DNA from: an uncultured Clostridia bacterium
GTDB taxonomy: Bacteria; Bacillota; Clostridia; UBA1381
Length of the DNA stretch: 57,669 nucleotides
Direction of reading: 5' to 3'
Assembly (NCBI GenBank): GCA_944393255.1
Contig: CALXZP010000070.1
Coordinates: 1-57,669 of the forward strand
Position numbers and translations under genes: made by a program. The notes under the pieces were generated by a model. The model saw only the letters and a program-made list of their open reading frames with translations. It was not told where the DNA came from and did not search any database. Positions 42,437 to 50,867 of the stretch are shown in pieces (the first letter of the stretch is position 1; every line of letters begins with the position of its first letter).

Positions 42437-42559
42437 TCAGAACTGTCCGGATACAGCGGATGTTATCTGTACATTCCCGATATCATCAACATATGCCCGG
42501 CTGTCTTCAAACAATATCTGTTCAAAATCAATTTTAACATTTAGATTTTGCTGCGGCAT
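42437..42559 (-). pseudogene. Duplicated fragment of the stalk-domain gene
   Basis: The minus strand encodes 40 codons beginning MPQQNLNVKIDFEQILFE and continuing AYVDDIGNV, nearly identical to the mature start of the protein at 40686-41265, then diverging to an early stop. DNA identity is obvious between about 42473-42549 and 41106-41181. No signal peptide or ribosome site is present, so it is a gene remnant left by local duplication. Confidence 0.8.
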
Positions 42560-42715
42560 TTGTTGCTGCGCAGCATGCCTGCAACGCTAAAGTGTTGTTT
42601 AGGCTCCATATAAATAAAACTTTAATAGTTTAATGTAATTATAACACATACAAGGAGCAAAGTAAACAATTTTAGTGCTGAACGGTCAATATAAGACCTG
42701 AACGGTATAGATGTA

Positions 42716-44005
42716 TTAGATATGATTTTTCACATCAGAAATGAGGAGCTGTTTATTTATGTGCTGAATGGTTATCATTATACAAAAACGTTTCATTTGT
42801 TCATCGTATGACCATGAAAGTGTACCGTTATACTTCTTTAAAGCCTGTTTTATATTATTTATCCCTATCCCGTGAAGCTGTTCATTGTTTTTATACGTCT
42901 TCAATTTCCCATCAATGACCAGAGGCTTTTTGTCTGATGAATTTTCTATTTTTATCACAACAAAGTTCGTGTTGACAGTATAAATTTTCATATAAATTTT
43001 CTTTTCCAATGAATTTTCACAGCTCTCAATTGCGTTATTTATCAGATTAGAAAAAATCGTTACAGCATCCATGTCTTTAAAAAATTTTAGTTCTGACAGA
43101 ACCGGATCAAGAGAGAAATTTATACCGTTATCATTACATTCATTTATTTTCTTTGATAATACAATATTTATCATTGTGTTATCTGTATAATCAACAACAT
43201 TTGTGAGCTTTTGTTTTACTGATTTTATAGAGTTAATATAATTTTTTGCCTGGAGATTATCATGATCTATAAGAGAATATAAGGCATCAAGATGCTCGTT
43301 CATATCGTGATCCAAGTGCTTTAACATCAAGCAGTCCTCAAAATGTTTTTTTTCTGTTTCTAATTGAAGTTTTAAAACCTCAATTTCAAGACTTTGGGTG
43401 ATAATGTTTTGGTTAACTATAAATACTATGATATCTATTAATATACATAAAGCACAAACTATTAATTGCAAATAATTATTTATAGAAAGTGTTACTGCAA
43501 AAATCATCACGGCTATTGTCATTGTGGGAATCATTGCTAATAATATTGAGTATATATATGTATACTTGTTATTTTTTCTGAATACATATATTAGCATCAT
43601 TATCGCGACTAAATATAATGTCTTACCTGACACTGTAAAAATAATTGATTGTGTAGCGGATATATCAATTAAATTATTTTCATTAATACCCAATTTCAGC
43701 ACATAGTTAGCAATAAGTTCACATACGGCAGATAAGAACCCCAAAATTGATCCTTGGAAAATAGCTGTTTTATTATTTATGTAAAAACAAGACATGAATA
43801 ATACTATATTTAACGCTACAAAAGTTATAAGGTTTATTGAAGTATTTCCAAAAATACAAATAATAAAATGTATCATATATCCTATAATGATAATTGTTTC
43901 ACAGAATACAATACTTCTTTTTCTATAAAATAGTGTGTTACTGTAATATATAAAAGAAATACATTCCAATACTACAGCCAATATAAGACCCAAATCAATT
44001 CTCAT
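42716..44005 (-). CDS. GHKL sensor histidine kinase (AgrC/ComD-like)
   Basis: 429 residues. The first about 200 residues contain six or seven hydrophobic segments. A coiled linker (LKLQLETEKKHFEDC) follows, then the phosphoacceptor helix LKHLDHDMNEHLDALYSLI and the ATPase domain with IFSNLINNAIESCENS and HGIGINNIKQALKKYNG. It should sense an extracellular peptide-like cue and signal to the LytTR regulator encoded just upstream. The start is ATG 44005 with AGGAGG six bases upstream, overlapping the regulator's stop as ATGA. The gene is markedly AT-rich. No agrB or agrD lies nearby. Confidence 0.88.
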   Translation of the reverse strand: MRIDLGLILAVVLECISFIYYSNTLFYRKRSIVFCETIIIIGYMIHFIICIFGNTSINLITFVALNIVLFMSCFYINNKTAIFQGSILGFLSAVCELIANYVLKLGINENNLIDISATQSIIFTVSGKTLYLVAIMMLIYVFRKNNKYTYIYSILLAMIPTMTIAVMIFAVTLSINNYLQLIVCALCILIDIIVFIVNQNIITQSLEIEVLKLQLETEKKHFEDCLMLKHLDHDMNEHLDALYSLIDHDNLQAKNYINSIKSVKQKLTNVVDYTDNTMINIVLSKKINECNDNGINFSLDPVLSELKFFKDMDAVTIFSNLINNAIESCENSLEKKIYMKIYTVNTNFVVIKIENSSDKKPLVIDGKLKTYKNNEQLHGIGINNIKQALKKYNGTLSWSYDEQMKRFCIMITIQHINKQLLISDVKNHI

Positions 44006-44721
44006 TGTTTTCCTCCTAACCAAGTATTGAATTCTTTATAAAATCCTTTAAACTTTCTTCGGGAAATTTTTAATGTAGATTCTTTTTCTTGATATTTTAG
44101 TATAATGCCGTCTTGTGTATAATTTTGTATGTATGTAAAATTAACATAGTATCCTCTGCGCAATTCACTAAAAAAATCAACAGATGATAATTGCTCTTGG
44201 ACAAATCTGTATGTGTCGTATGTGGCAATCTCGCCTTTTATAGTAACAACACGTGTAATTGCATTTAAAATATAAACATATATTATGTTTTTTACCGGTA
44301 TTTCTATAACACCGCCTTGAGTGTTTACAAAAATGACCTGTTTCATCTTGTTTATTTCATTTATAGCGGCGTTAATTCCATCTTGTAATTGTTCTTTATC
44401 TAATGGTTTTTTCCAGTAGCGAAAAGCTTGTACTGCAAAGGCATTATCAAGATAACTCCAGTAGTTTGTTATAAAAATCACTAAACAGTTTTTATTTTTA
44501 CGCTTTATTTTTTTTGCTGTTTCGATACCATTTAATTCACCCATTTCTATATCAAGAAAGATTATATCGTATTGTACAGGGGATGCTAAGAGATTTTCTG
44601 GCAATTTAAATTTTTCAACAATTCCTTCTATGTTTTTTTCATTCAAAATTTTATTAATAAGATTTGTTTCTTCATTCAGTGCAATAGTGTCATCATCGCA
44701 TATTGCAATTGCAAGTTTCAT
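44002..44721 (-). CDS. LytTR-family response regulator
   Basis: 239 residues. The receiver domain (about 1-120) has the acidic pocket ICDDD and phosphoacceptor Asp57 in FLDIEMG, where the usual MP is MG. The LytTR domain (about 130-235) contains IIYVYILNAITRVVTIKG and LRRGYYVNFTYIQNY. It would bind promoters as a dimer on direct repeats. The start is ATG 44721 with GAAGGAGA upstream. Translationally coupled with the kinase gene by a four-base overlap. Targets may include the secreted proteins downstream, but no site was identified. Confidence 0.88.
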   Translation of the reverse strand: MKLAIAICDDDTIALNEETNLINKILNEKNIEGIVEKFKLPENLLASPVQYDIIFLDIEMGELNGIETAKKIKRKNKNCLVIFITNYWSYLDNAFAVQAFRYWKKPLDKEQLQDGINAAINEINKMKQVIFVNTQGGVIEIPVKNIIYVYILNAITRVVTIKGEIATYDTYRFVQEQLSSVDFFSELRRGYYVNFTYIQNYTQDGIILKYQEKESTLKISRRKFKGFYKEFNTWLGGKQ

Positions 44722-44814
44722 AACAGTTTCTCCTTCTATATATCTTTAATATTCTGTTTCAGGAAATTCCCCTGCAATGTTTCTTTTATTGTGTTAGTCT
44801 CTTTCTTCGTGACA

Positions 44815-44859
44815 TAAAAAACGCCTCCTGCGGTTTGATTGCATTCTACCACAGAAGGC
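44815..44859 (-). terminator. Terminator after the thiC-lipoprotein unit
   Basis: The 12-bp stem GCCTTCTGTGGT/ACCGCAGGAGGC (two G-T) is followed on the minus strand by GTTTTTTA. Confidence 0.88.
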
Positions 44860-44896
44860 TTCGAATTTACAGAATTTTTTCGCAGTCTCCGGATTT

Positions 44897-45316
44897 TTAT
44901 TCTGATCTGTCAAATATAAGCTGCATATCGCCTCTTACCAGAACCAGCTGCCCGCTGCGAAATCCTGCGAGATAGTCTTCGGATACATCTCCGCTGTCGT
45001 AGGTAAGGGTAAGAGTGTTTCCGCTGAGTGTATAATGACCTTCGATGGGATCGTTTATATAGGTGCCGTCGCTGTTGAACCGGATACTGACTGAGTTTTC
45101 ATCATTGACCCAGGAGCCGAGCAGTTCATTCTTATCTACAGGGGTCTCAAACACTTCAGAGCTTACCGCGTTTTCGGCATCTATTGTAGGCTCGGCTTCA
45201 AAAGAGACGGTCTCGGCCGGCGATGGTTCGGCAGTATCGGCAGGTTCTCTGCCGCAGCCTGCAAACGCTGCGGCGCATATAACAGCCGCCGCAGCCGCTG
45301 TAAAAGCATATTTCAT
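44897..45316 (-). CDS. Small lipoprotein with lipocalin-like domain
   Basis: 139 residues. A lipoprotein signal (AAAAVICAAAFAGC) places the lipidated Cys near residue 21. A Pro/Glu/Thr-rich linker (about 25-65) follows, then a small beta domain LLGSWVNDENSVSIRFNSDGTYINDPIEGHYTLSGNTLTLTYDSGD typical of lipocalin-like/DUF-type wall lipoproteins. The function is unknown. The start is ATG 45316 with AGGTGA seven bases upstream. It begins 20 bases after thiC, so it probably shares the TPP-controlled transcript. Confidence 0.8.
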   Translation of the reverse strand: MKYAFTAAAAAVICAAAFAGCGREPADTAEPSPAETVSFEAEPTIDAENAVSSEVFETPVDKNELLGSWVNDENSVSIRFNSDGTYINDPIEGHYTLSGNTLTLTYDSGDVSEDYLAGFRSGQLVLVRGDMQLIFDRSE

Positions 45317-45336
45317 AAGGCTGTCACCTGCCTTGT

Positions 45337-46638
45337 TTATTTAACATCGACTTTTTCGCCGGACATGATCTTGTTCATCGTCCTGACCGCACACATCTTG
45401 CCGCACATCGAGCATGTGTGCTTTTCCTCGGGAGGAAGCTCGTTATAGTAACGCTGCGGCTTTTCCGGCTCAATGGCATAGGCGAACATTTCATCCCAGC
45501 ATACTCTGCGGCGCGCGTCGCTCATTTTATCATCTATATCGCGTGCGCCGGGTATACCCTTTGCAATGTCTCCGGCATGCGCGGCGATCTTTGCCGCTAC
45601 GATACCCTCTTTAACATCGTCTGCATTTGGAAGCCGCAGATGTTCCGCCGGCGTAACGTAGCAGAGGAAATCCGCTCCGTGCGCTGCCGCTACAGCTCCG
45701 CCTATGGCGGATGTTATATGGTCGTATCCTGGAGCTATATCGGTAACGAGAGGCCCGAGCACGTAGAACGGCGCATTATGGCAAAGCCGTTTTTCGAGCT
45801 TCATATTAGCTTCTATCTCATCTATGGACATATGTCCCGGCCCCTCTACCATGACCTGGACGTTGTGCTCCCACGCGCGTTTTGTGAGTATGCCAAGCTC
45901 TATAAGCTCGGCGATCTGTGAAGCGTCTGTCGCGTCCTTTGTGCAGCCGGGACGGCACGCGTCTCCGAGGCTGATAGTAACGTCGTATTTTTCGAGTATA
46001 TCAAGGACCTTGTCATAGAATTCATAGAACGGATTTTCGTTTCCGGTCATCTCCATCCATGCATAAATAAGTGAGCCGCCTCTCGAAACTATATTGGTAA
46101 GACGCGGCGAATCCTTGAAAAATGAAGCTGTCCTGCGGTTTATGCCGGCATGTATAGTCATAAAGTCCACACCCTCTTTTGCGTGGGCTTCTATGACCTC
46201 AAGGAACTCGTCTGCTGTGATATCGGCAAGCTCCTTGTCAAGATAACCCACTGCGTCATACATGGGAACTGTTCCTATCATAGCCGGACAGGAGTCTATC
46301 ACCTTTTGGCGGAAATCATGAGTTTTTCCGTAGCAGGAAAGATCCATGATCGCCTCAGCCTTCATTTTTACAGCCATATTTACCTTTTCCATTTCCACAT
46401 CGTAATCTGTGCAGTCCTTGGAAATGCCGAGGTTGACGTTTATCTTTGTGCGAAGTCCTTCGCCGACGCCCTCAGGGCTTATTGACTTATGGTTTTTATT
46501 GCAGGGGATAGCCACGGTCCCGCGCTCAACGCGTTCTCTCAAAATATCAGGTGCGATGCCTTCTTTTTCCGCGACTATCTTCATTTCGGGCGTAATGATC
46601 CCCTTTTTTGCTGCGTCCATCTGTGTTGTATATTCCAT
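45337..46638 (-). CDS. thiC: Phosphomethylpyrimidine synthase (radical SAM)
   Basis: 433 residues. It converts aminoimidazole ribotide into HMP-phosphate, the pyrimidine of thiamine. The C-terminal [11 protein letters not shown] (CX2CX4C) binds the [4Fe-4S] cluster. [46 protein letters not shown] and TIHAGINRR are conserved ThiC blocks. It lacks the N-terminal extension of proteobacterial ThiC, as usual in Firmicutes. The start is ATG 46638 with AAGGAGG upstream. Controlled by the TPP riboswitch in its leader. Confidence 0.98.
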   Translation of the reverse strand: MEYTTQMDAAKKGIITPEMKIVAEKEGIAPDILRERVERGTVAIPCNKNHKSISPEGVGEGLRTKINVNLGISKDCTDYDVEMEKVNMAVKMKAEAIMDLSCYGKTHDFRQKVIDSCPAMIGTVPMYDAVGYLDKELADITADEFLEVIEAHAKEGVDFMTIHAGINRRTASFFKDSPRLTNIVSRGGSLIYAWMEMTGNENPFYEFYDKVLDILEKYDVTISLGDACRPGCTKDATDASQIAELIELGILTKRAWEHNVQVMVEGPGHMSIDEIEANMKLEKRLCHNAPFYVLGPLVTDIAPGYDHITSAIGGAVAAAHGADFLCYVTPAEHLRLPNADDVKEGIVAAKIAAHAGDIAKGIPGARDIDDKMSDARRRVCWDEMFAYAIEPEKPQRYYNELPPEEKHTCSMCGKMCAVRTMNKIMSGEKVDVK

Positions 46639-46703
46639 TGAAGAAAAACCTCCTTATGTATACTGTATTTGGCGGAATATGATCCTAGGGAGAAGTTAAA
46701 TTA

Positions 46704-46729
46704 CAAAAAATGCCGTCATACAGACAGCA
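46704..46729 (-). terminator. Expression-platform terminator of the TPP riboswitch
   Basis: The stem TGCTGTC/GACGGCA (one G-T) with loop TGTAT is followed on the minus strand by TTTTTT. It lies between the aptamer and thiC, so thiamine pyrophosphate binding should favour its formation and stop transcription. Confidence 0.8.
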
Positions 46730-46734
46730 AAACT

Positions 46735-46820
46735 AAACCTTAGCTCCCGTACCGGCATTATCCGGCAACGGTCAATGGGTCGGAACGAATTCCCTCTCAG
46801 CAGTAAGCTCCCCGTGTATT
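46735..46820 (-). promoter_or_regulatory. TPP (THI element) riboswitch
   Basis: On the minus strand the leader contains ACGGGGAGC, then GCTGAGAGGG, then CCGACCCATTGACC, then CCGGATAATGCCGG and a closing ACGGGAGC. These are the conserved elements of the TPP aptamer in order. It controls thiC. Confidence 0.95.
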
Positions 46821-46837
46821 CATATTGTTCAAATACA

Positions 46838-46866
46838 ATTATATATTATAAATGTGTGATTGTCAA
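46838..46866 (-). promoter_or_regulatory. Promoter of thiC
   Basis: On the minus strand: TTGACA (46861-46866), 17 bp, TATAAT (46838-46843), placing the start just before the aptamer. Confidence 0.85.
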
Positions 46867-46969
46867 GGAGTTATTTAAAAATATTTACCGAATAGAGGCA
46901 AATATTTTTAGGCGGGTACGGGACGCATGATTTGTATATTGTGAAGCCATGCAGCTGTACTGCCGGACG

Positions 46970-46996
46970 AAAAAAACGCATCCCCGAGGGGATGCG
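46970..46996 (-). terminator. Terminator of ppdK
   Basis: A perfect 9-bp stem CGCATCCCC/GGGGATGCG is followed on the minus strand by TTTTTT. Confidence 0.92.
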
Positions 46997-47018
46997 CAGT
47001 ATAAAATATATTCAATTA

Positions 47019-49652
47019 TCAGTTAGCAGCTCTGTCCTGCTTGATCTTAGCCTGAGCAGCAGCAAGTCTTGCGATCGGAACTCTGAACGGTGAACATGAA
47101 ACGTAATTCAGTCCAACGTTGTGGCAGAATTCGATCGTTGACGGATCGCCGCCGTGCTCGCCGCAGATACCGAGCGTGATGTCCGGACGAACTGAACGTC
47201 CGAGCTCAGCAGCCATCTTAACGAGCTTGCCTACGCCGTCCTGGTCGAGCTTAGCGAACGGATCTGACTCATAGATCTTCTTTGCGTAGTAATCGTCGAG
47301 GAACTTGCCTGCATCGTCACGCGAAAGACCGAATGTCATCTGTGTAAGGTCGTTCGTACCGAATGAGAAGAACTGTGCTTCCTTAGCTATTTCGTCAGCG
47401 AGGAGAGCAGCTCTCGGTATCTCTATCATTGTGCCGACCTCATATTTAAGATCCGAACCTGCTTCGGCGATTATAGCGTCGGCTGTGTCGCATACTACCT
47501 TCTTAACATATTTGAGCTCATTGATATCGCCTACTAGCGGGATCATGATCTCGGGTGTAACAGCCATACCCTCTGAGTTCACCTTCAATGCAGCCTGTAT
47601 AACAGCGGTCGTCTGCATTTTTGCGATCTCCGGATATGTTACCGCAAGACGGCAGCCTCTGTGACCGAGCATCGGGTTGAATTCCTTGAGTCCGTCGCAT
47701 GTAGCCTTGAGCTCCTCGAAGGAAAGACCCATCTCGTCAGCAAGCGCCTTTATATCGTCGTCGTTCTGCGGAACGAATTCGTGGAGCGGCGGATCGAGGA
47801 ATCTGATAACAACGGGATGTCCCTCAAGCGCCCTGTAAAGCTCCTCAAAATCACCCTGCTGCATGGGAAGTATCTTGGCGAGAGCCTTTTCTCTCTGTTC
47901 AACAGTCTTTGAAACTATCATTTCGCGTACAGCGGCTATTCTTGACTCCTCAAAGAACATGTGCTCCGTACGGCAAAGGCCGATACCTTCAGCGCCGAAT
48001 GCAGCAGCCTGCTTCGCGTCTCTGGGTGTGTCAGCATTTGTTCTTACCTGGAGAGTTCTTACAGAATCAGCCCATTCCATGAATTTTTCAAAATCGCCAG
48101 AAATGTTAGCTTCCTGTGTTTCAATAGCGCCCTCGTAAACGTTTCCTGTAGAACCGTCGAGCGATATAACGTCGCCCTCCTTGAATACCTTATCGCCGCA
48201 TGTGAATGTCTTTTCAGCCTCATTTACCTTTATAGCGTCAACTCCGGCAACGCAGCATCTTCCCATACCGCGCGCAACGACTGCAGCATGTGAAGTCATA
48301 CCGCCGCGGGCTGTCATGATACCCTGAGCAGCGTTCATGCCTTCGATATCCTCAGGAGATGTTTCCTGTCTTACGAGTATTACCTTTTCGCCCTTGTCTG
48401 CCGCAGCAACAGCCTCTTCAGCTGTGAAGTAGACCTTACCTGCGCCTGCGCCCGGCGAAGCCGGAAGACCCTTGCAGAGTACCTTTGCACTCTTGAGAGC
48501 ATCAGCGTTAAATGTCGGATGCAGGAGTGCGTCAAGCTGTTTCGGATCAACCTGGAGAAGCGCGTCCTCCTTGGAGATCTTGCCCTCAGCAACGAGGTCA
48601 ACAGCTATCTTAAGAGCAGCCGCAGCCGTTCTTTTACCGTTTCTCGTCTGGAGCATGTACAGCTTTCCATTCTCGATAGTATATTCCATATCCTGCATGT
48701 CGCGGTAATGATCCTCAAGCTTCTGAGCTATATCCACGAACTGCTGATATACATCGGGCATGTCCTCAGCAAGCTTTGCTATAGGCTTCGGTGTTCTGAC
48801 GCCCGCAACAACGTCCTCGCCCTGAGCGTTTATGAGGTACTCGCCGAAGAGAGCCTTTTCGCCTGTGGACGGGTTACGTGTGAACGCAACGCCTGTGCCT
48901 GATGTGTCGCTCATGTTTCCGAATGCCATCATCTGAACGTTGACAGCCGTACCCCATGAGCCCGGGATATCGTTCATTCTTCGGTATACGATAGCTCTCG
49001 GGTTGTTCCATGAACGGAATACCGCCTTAACGGCGCCCATGAGCTGTTCCTTAGCGTCTCTCGGGAAGTCTGAGCCGACCTTTGACTTGTATTCAGCCTT
49101 GAACTGCTCAGCGAGTGTTTTAAGGTCGTCCGCCGTAAGGTCAACGTCCTGCGTAACTCCCTTTTCTTCCTTCATCTTATCGATGAGCTCTTCAAAGTAA
49201 GCCTTGCCGACTTCCATTACAACGTCAGAATACATCTGGATAAATCTTCTGTAGCAGTCGTAAGCCCATCTCGGATTGCCCGATTTCTGAGCCATTACCT
49301 CAACTACCTCTTCGTTAAGTCCGAGGTTAAGTATCGTGTCCATCATACCCGGCATTGACGCTCTTGCGCCCGAGCGGACTGATACGAGCAGCGGATTTTC
49401 GAGGTCGCCGAACTTCTTGCCGGTGATCTCCTCCATTTTGTCGATGTATTCCATGATCTGAGCCTGGATATCATCGTTGATAACTTCTCCGTCCTCATAG
49501 TACTGAGTACAAGCCTCGGTAGAGATAGTAAATCCCTGCGGTACAGGCATACCGAGCTTTGTCATCTCTGCAAGATTGGCGCCTTTGCCGCCCAGCAGAT
49601 TTCTCATGCTTGCGTCACCTTCGGAGAAAAGGTAAACGAATTTCTTAGCCAT
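47019..49652 (-). CDS. ppdK: Pyruvate, phosphate dikinase
   Basis: 877 residues, the usual length. It interconverts PEP, AMP and PPi with pyruvate, ATP and Pi, linking glycolysis and gluconeogenesis in anaerobes. The N-terminal ATP-grasp domain starts LLGGKGANLAEM. The central phosphohistidine is in GGMTSHAAVVARGMGR (His near 455). The C-terminal barrel has SFGTNDLTQMTFGLSRDD and GICGEHGGDPSTI with catalytic Cys. The start is ATG 49652 with AGGAGGAG upstream; the frame opens 12 codons earlier without a ribosome site. Confidence 0.98.
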   Translation of the reverse strand: MAKKFVYLFSEGDASMRNLLGGKGANLAEMTKLGMPVPQGFTISTEACTQYYEDGEVINDDIQAQIMEYIDKMEEITGKKFGDLENPLLVSVRSGARASMPGMMDTILNLGLNEEVVEVMAQKSGNPRWAYDCYRRFIQMYSDVVMEVGKAYFEELIDKMKEEKGVTQDVDLTADDLKTLAEQFKAEYKSKVGSDFPRDAKEQLMGAVKAVFRSWNNPRAIVYRRMNDIPGSWGTAVNVQMMAFGNMSDTSGTGVAFTRNPSTGEKALFGEYLINAQGEDVVAGVRTPKPIAKLAEDMPDVYQQFVDIAQKLEDHYRDMQDMEYTIENGKLYMLQTRNGKRTAAAALKIAVDLVAEGKISKEDALLQVDPKQLDALLHPTFNADALKSAKVLCKGLPASPGAGAGKVYFTAEEAVAAADKGEKVILVRQETSPEDIEGMNAAQGIMTARGGMTSHAAVVARGMGRCCVAGVDAIKVNEAEKTFTCGDKVFKEGDVISLDGSTGNVYEGAIETQEANISGDFEKFMEWADSVRTLQVRTNADTPRDAKQAAAFGAEGIGLCRTEHMFFEESRIAAVREMIVSKTVEQREKALAKILPMQQGDFEELYRALEGHPVVIRFLDPPLHEFVPQNDDDIKALADEMGLSFEELKATCDGLKEFNPMLGHRGCRLAVTYPEIAKMQTTAVIQAALKVNSEGMAVTPEIMIPLVGDINELKYVKKVVCDTADAIIAEAGSDLKYEVGTMIEIPRAALLADEIAKEAQFFSFGTNDLTQMTFGLSRDDAGKFLDDYYAKKIYESDPFAKLDQDGVGKLVKMAAELGRSVRPDITLGICGEHGGDPSTIEFCHNVGLNYVSCSPFRVPIARLAAAQAKIKQDRAAN

Positions 49653-49689
49653 TGGAATCTCCTCCTGTTCAATAAAAACTCTGAGCAAG

Positions 49690-49797
49690 ACGGCATAGAA
49701 TATCGTATGCCGCCCTTATGCGTCTGTATATCATATAGCCTGACAAGCTATATTTCTACCTGTACCTATATTATATCATAAATTTTAAAAATGTCTA
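49690..49797 (-). promoter_or_regulatory. ppdK promoter and two leader hairpins
   Basis: On the minus strand: TAGACA (49792-49797), 16 bp, TATAAT (49770-49775). The leader of about 110 nt contains ATATAGC/GCTATAT (49733-49753) and GGCATA/TATGCC (49692-49711). Upstream to about 49985 the DNA is AT-rich with no gene. Confidence 0.6.
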
Positions 49798-49985
49798 TAA
49801 TAAATTGTGATTTTTTTCTCAATTACTATAAATTTTATTTAATATTCATAGAAAAAAATCTTTTTTCAATATAATTAGCACAAAAAAACATTTTAAGAAT
49901 AATATATGTATATAAACAGGCGGCAGGCGGAGCCGGTATCCGGCGCGCCAAAACGCCTGAAAACATAGTGAATGGCGGTGGATAT

Positions 49986-50471
49986 ATGCGGTACAACAGA
50001 GAAAGAGCGGTGGAATACGCACGCCGCTGGGCGTACGGGCGCAATCCCCGGTATTATGATTTTTCGGGGATAGGCGGCGACTGTACCAATTTTGCGTCGC
50101 AGTGTATATATGCCGGCAGCGGGATAATGAATTATACGCCGCTGTACGGCTGGTTTTATATAAATGCCAATAACAGGACTCCGTCATGGACGGGAGTAAA
50201 CGAACTATATCGTTTTTTAATTAACAATAAGAGCGAGGGACCACAGGGTGAAGTTACCGGACTTGCGGAAATCGAGCCGGGCGATATCATACAGCTGAAA
50301 TTCGGAAGCAGCGAGCGGTTCGACCACAGCCCGGTGGTGACGGACGCCGGCATTGGCACGCCGGACACTATACTTGTCGCGGCCCATTCCATCGACAGCA
50401 GCTGCCGTCCTCTCTCATCATACGCATACAGGGAGCTGCGGCCGATACACATATATAATGTAGGAGTATGA
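49986..50471 (+). CDS. Amidase-domain protein (Amidase_6 type)
   Basis: 161 residues. RYNRERAVEYARRWAYGRNPRYYDFSGIGGDCTNFASQCIYAGSG holds the catalytic Cys (DCTNFASQC) and FDHSPVVTDAG the His, a papain-like/NlpC-like amidase arrangement. Members usually cut peptidoglycan or hydrolyse amide bonds. No signal peptide is visible, so it acts inside the cell, in spores, or is exported otherwise. The start is ATG 49986; the ribosome site GGCGGTGGAT is moderate. Confidence 0.88.
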   Translation: MRYNRERAVEYARRWAYGRNPRYYDFSGIGGDCTNFASQCIYAGSGIMNYTPLYGWFYINANNRTPSWTGVNELYRFLINNKSEGPQGEVTGLAEIEPGDIIQLKFGSSERFDHSPVVTDAGIGTPDTILVAAHSIDSSCRPLSSYAYRELRPIHIYNVGV

Positions 50472-50477
50472 ACGGCC

Positions 50478-50500
50478 GCTCATCTTTTTGAGCTTTTTTT
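50478..50500 (+). terminator. Terminator of the amidase gene
   Basis: The stem GCTCA/TGAGC with a 6-nt loop is followed by seven T residues, about seven bases after the stop codon. Confidence 0.75.
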
Positions 50501-50510
50501 AAAAAAGATA

Positions 50511-50640
50511 TTGATTTTTATTGATCTGTGTGGTATAATAACAGAAGTGAAAGAGAAATTCAGTTAATACAGAAAGAAATTACTTTTCACCCTTTTATCC
50601 TATACCTGTTAAAAAAACACTGCTTTCGCGGTGTTTTTTT
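50511..50640 (+). ncRNA. Candidate small RNA unit upstream of the ABC importer
   Basis: The promoter is TTGATT (50511-50516), 17 bp, TATAAT (50534-50539). About 95 nt later the stem AAAACACTGC/GCGGTGTTTT (one G-T) runs into TTTTTTT. No open frame with a ribosome site is present between. It may be a discrete small RNA of about 95 nt. Confidence 0.4.
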
Positions 50641-50746
50641 ATGTCTTTGAGCTGTTGTTCTGCCGGTTTTCCCGCCTCATGTTGAATTATGACGATAATT
50701 TTTTATGAAATCTGCATATAATATGTTATAAATATCATTTTTTCTC

Positions 50747-50775
50747 TTGACGGTTTTGCCAAAGCGTGGTATAAT
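50747..50775 (+). promoter_or_regulatory. Promoter of the ABC importer operon
   Basis: TTGACG (50747-50752), 17 bp, TATAAT (50770-50775). No T-box or other riboswitch was recognised in the 90-nt leader. Confidence 0.82.
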
Positions 50776-50867
50776 GTATTTATTACAGTCAATACAGTAT
50801 CTGCGGTAAAACGGTAAAACTGTGGAAGCAGATGATCATATTTTTAAGAAAAGAAAGGAATTTTATT

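Noticed and set aside
50776..50867. T-box or tryptophan riboswitch before the ABC importer
   Set aside because: No T-box consensus, specifier loop or antiterminator; the tryptophan link stays family-level only.
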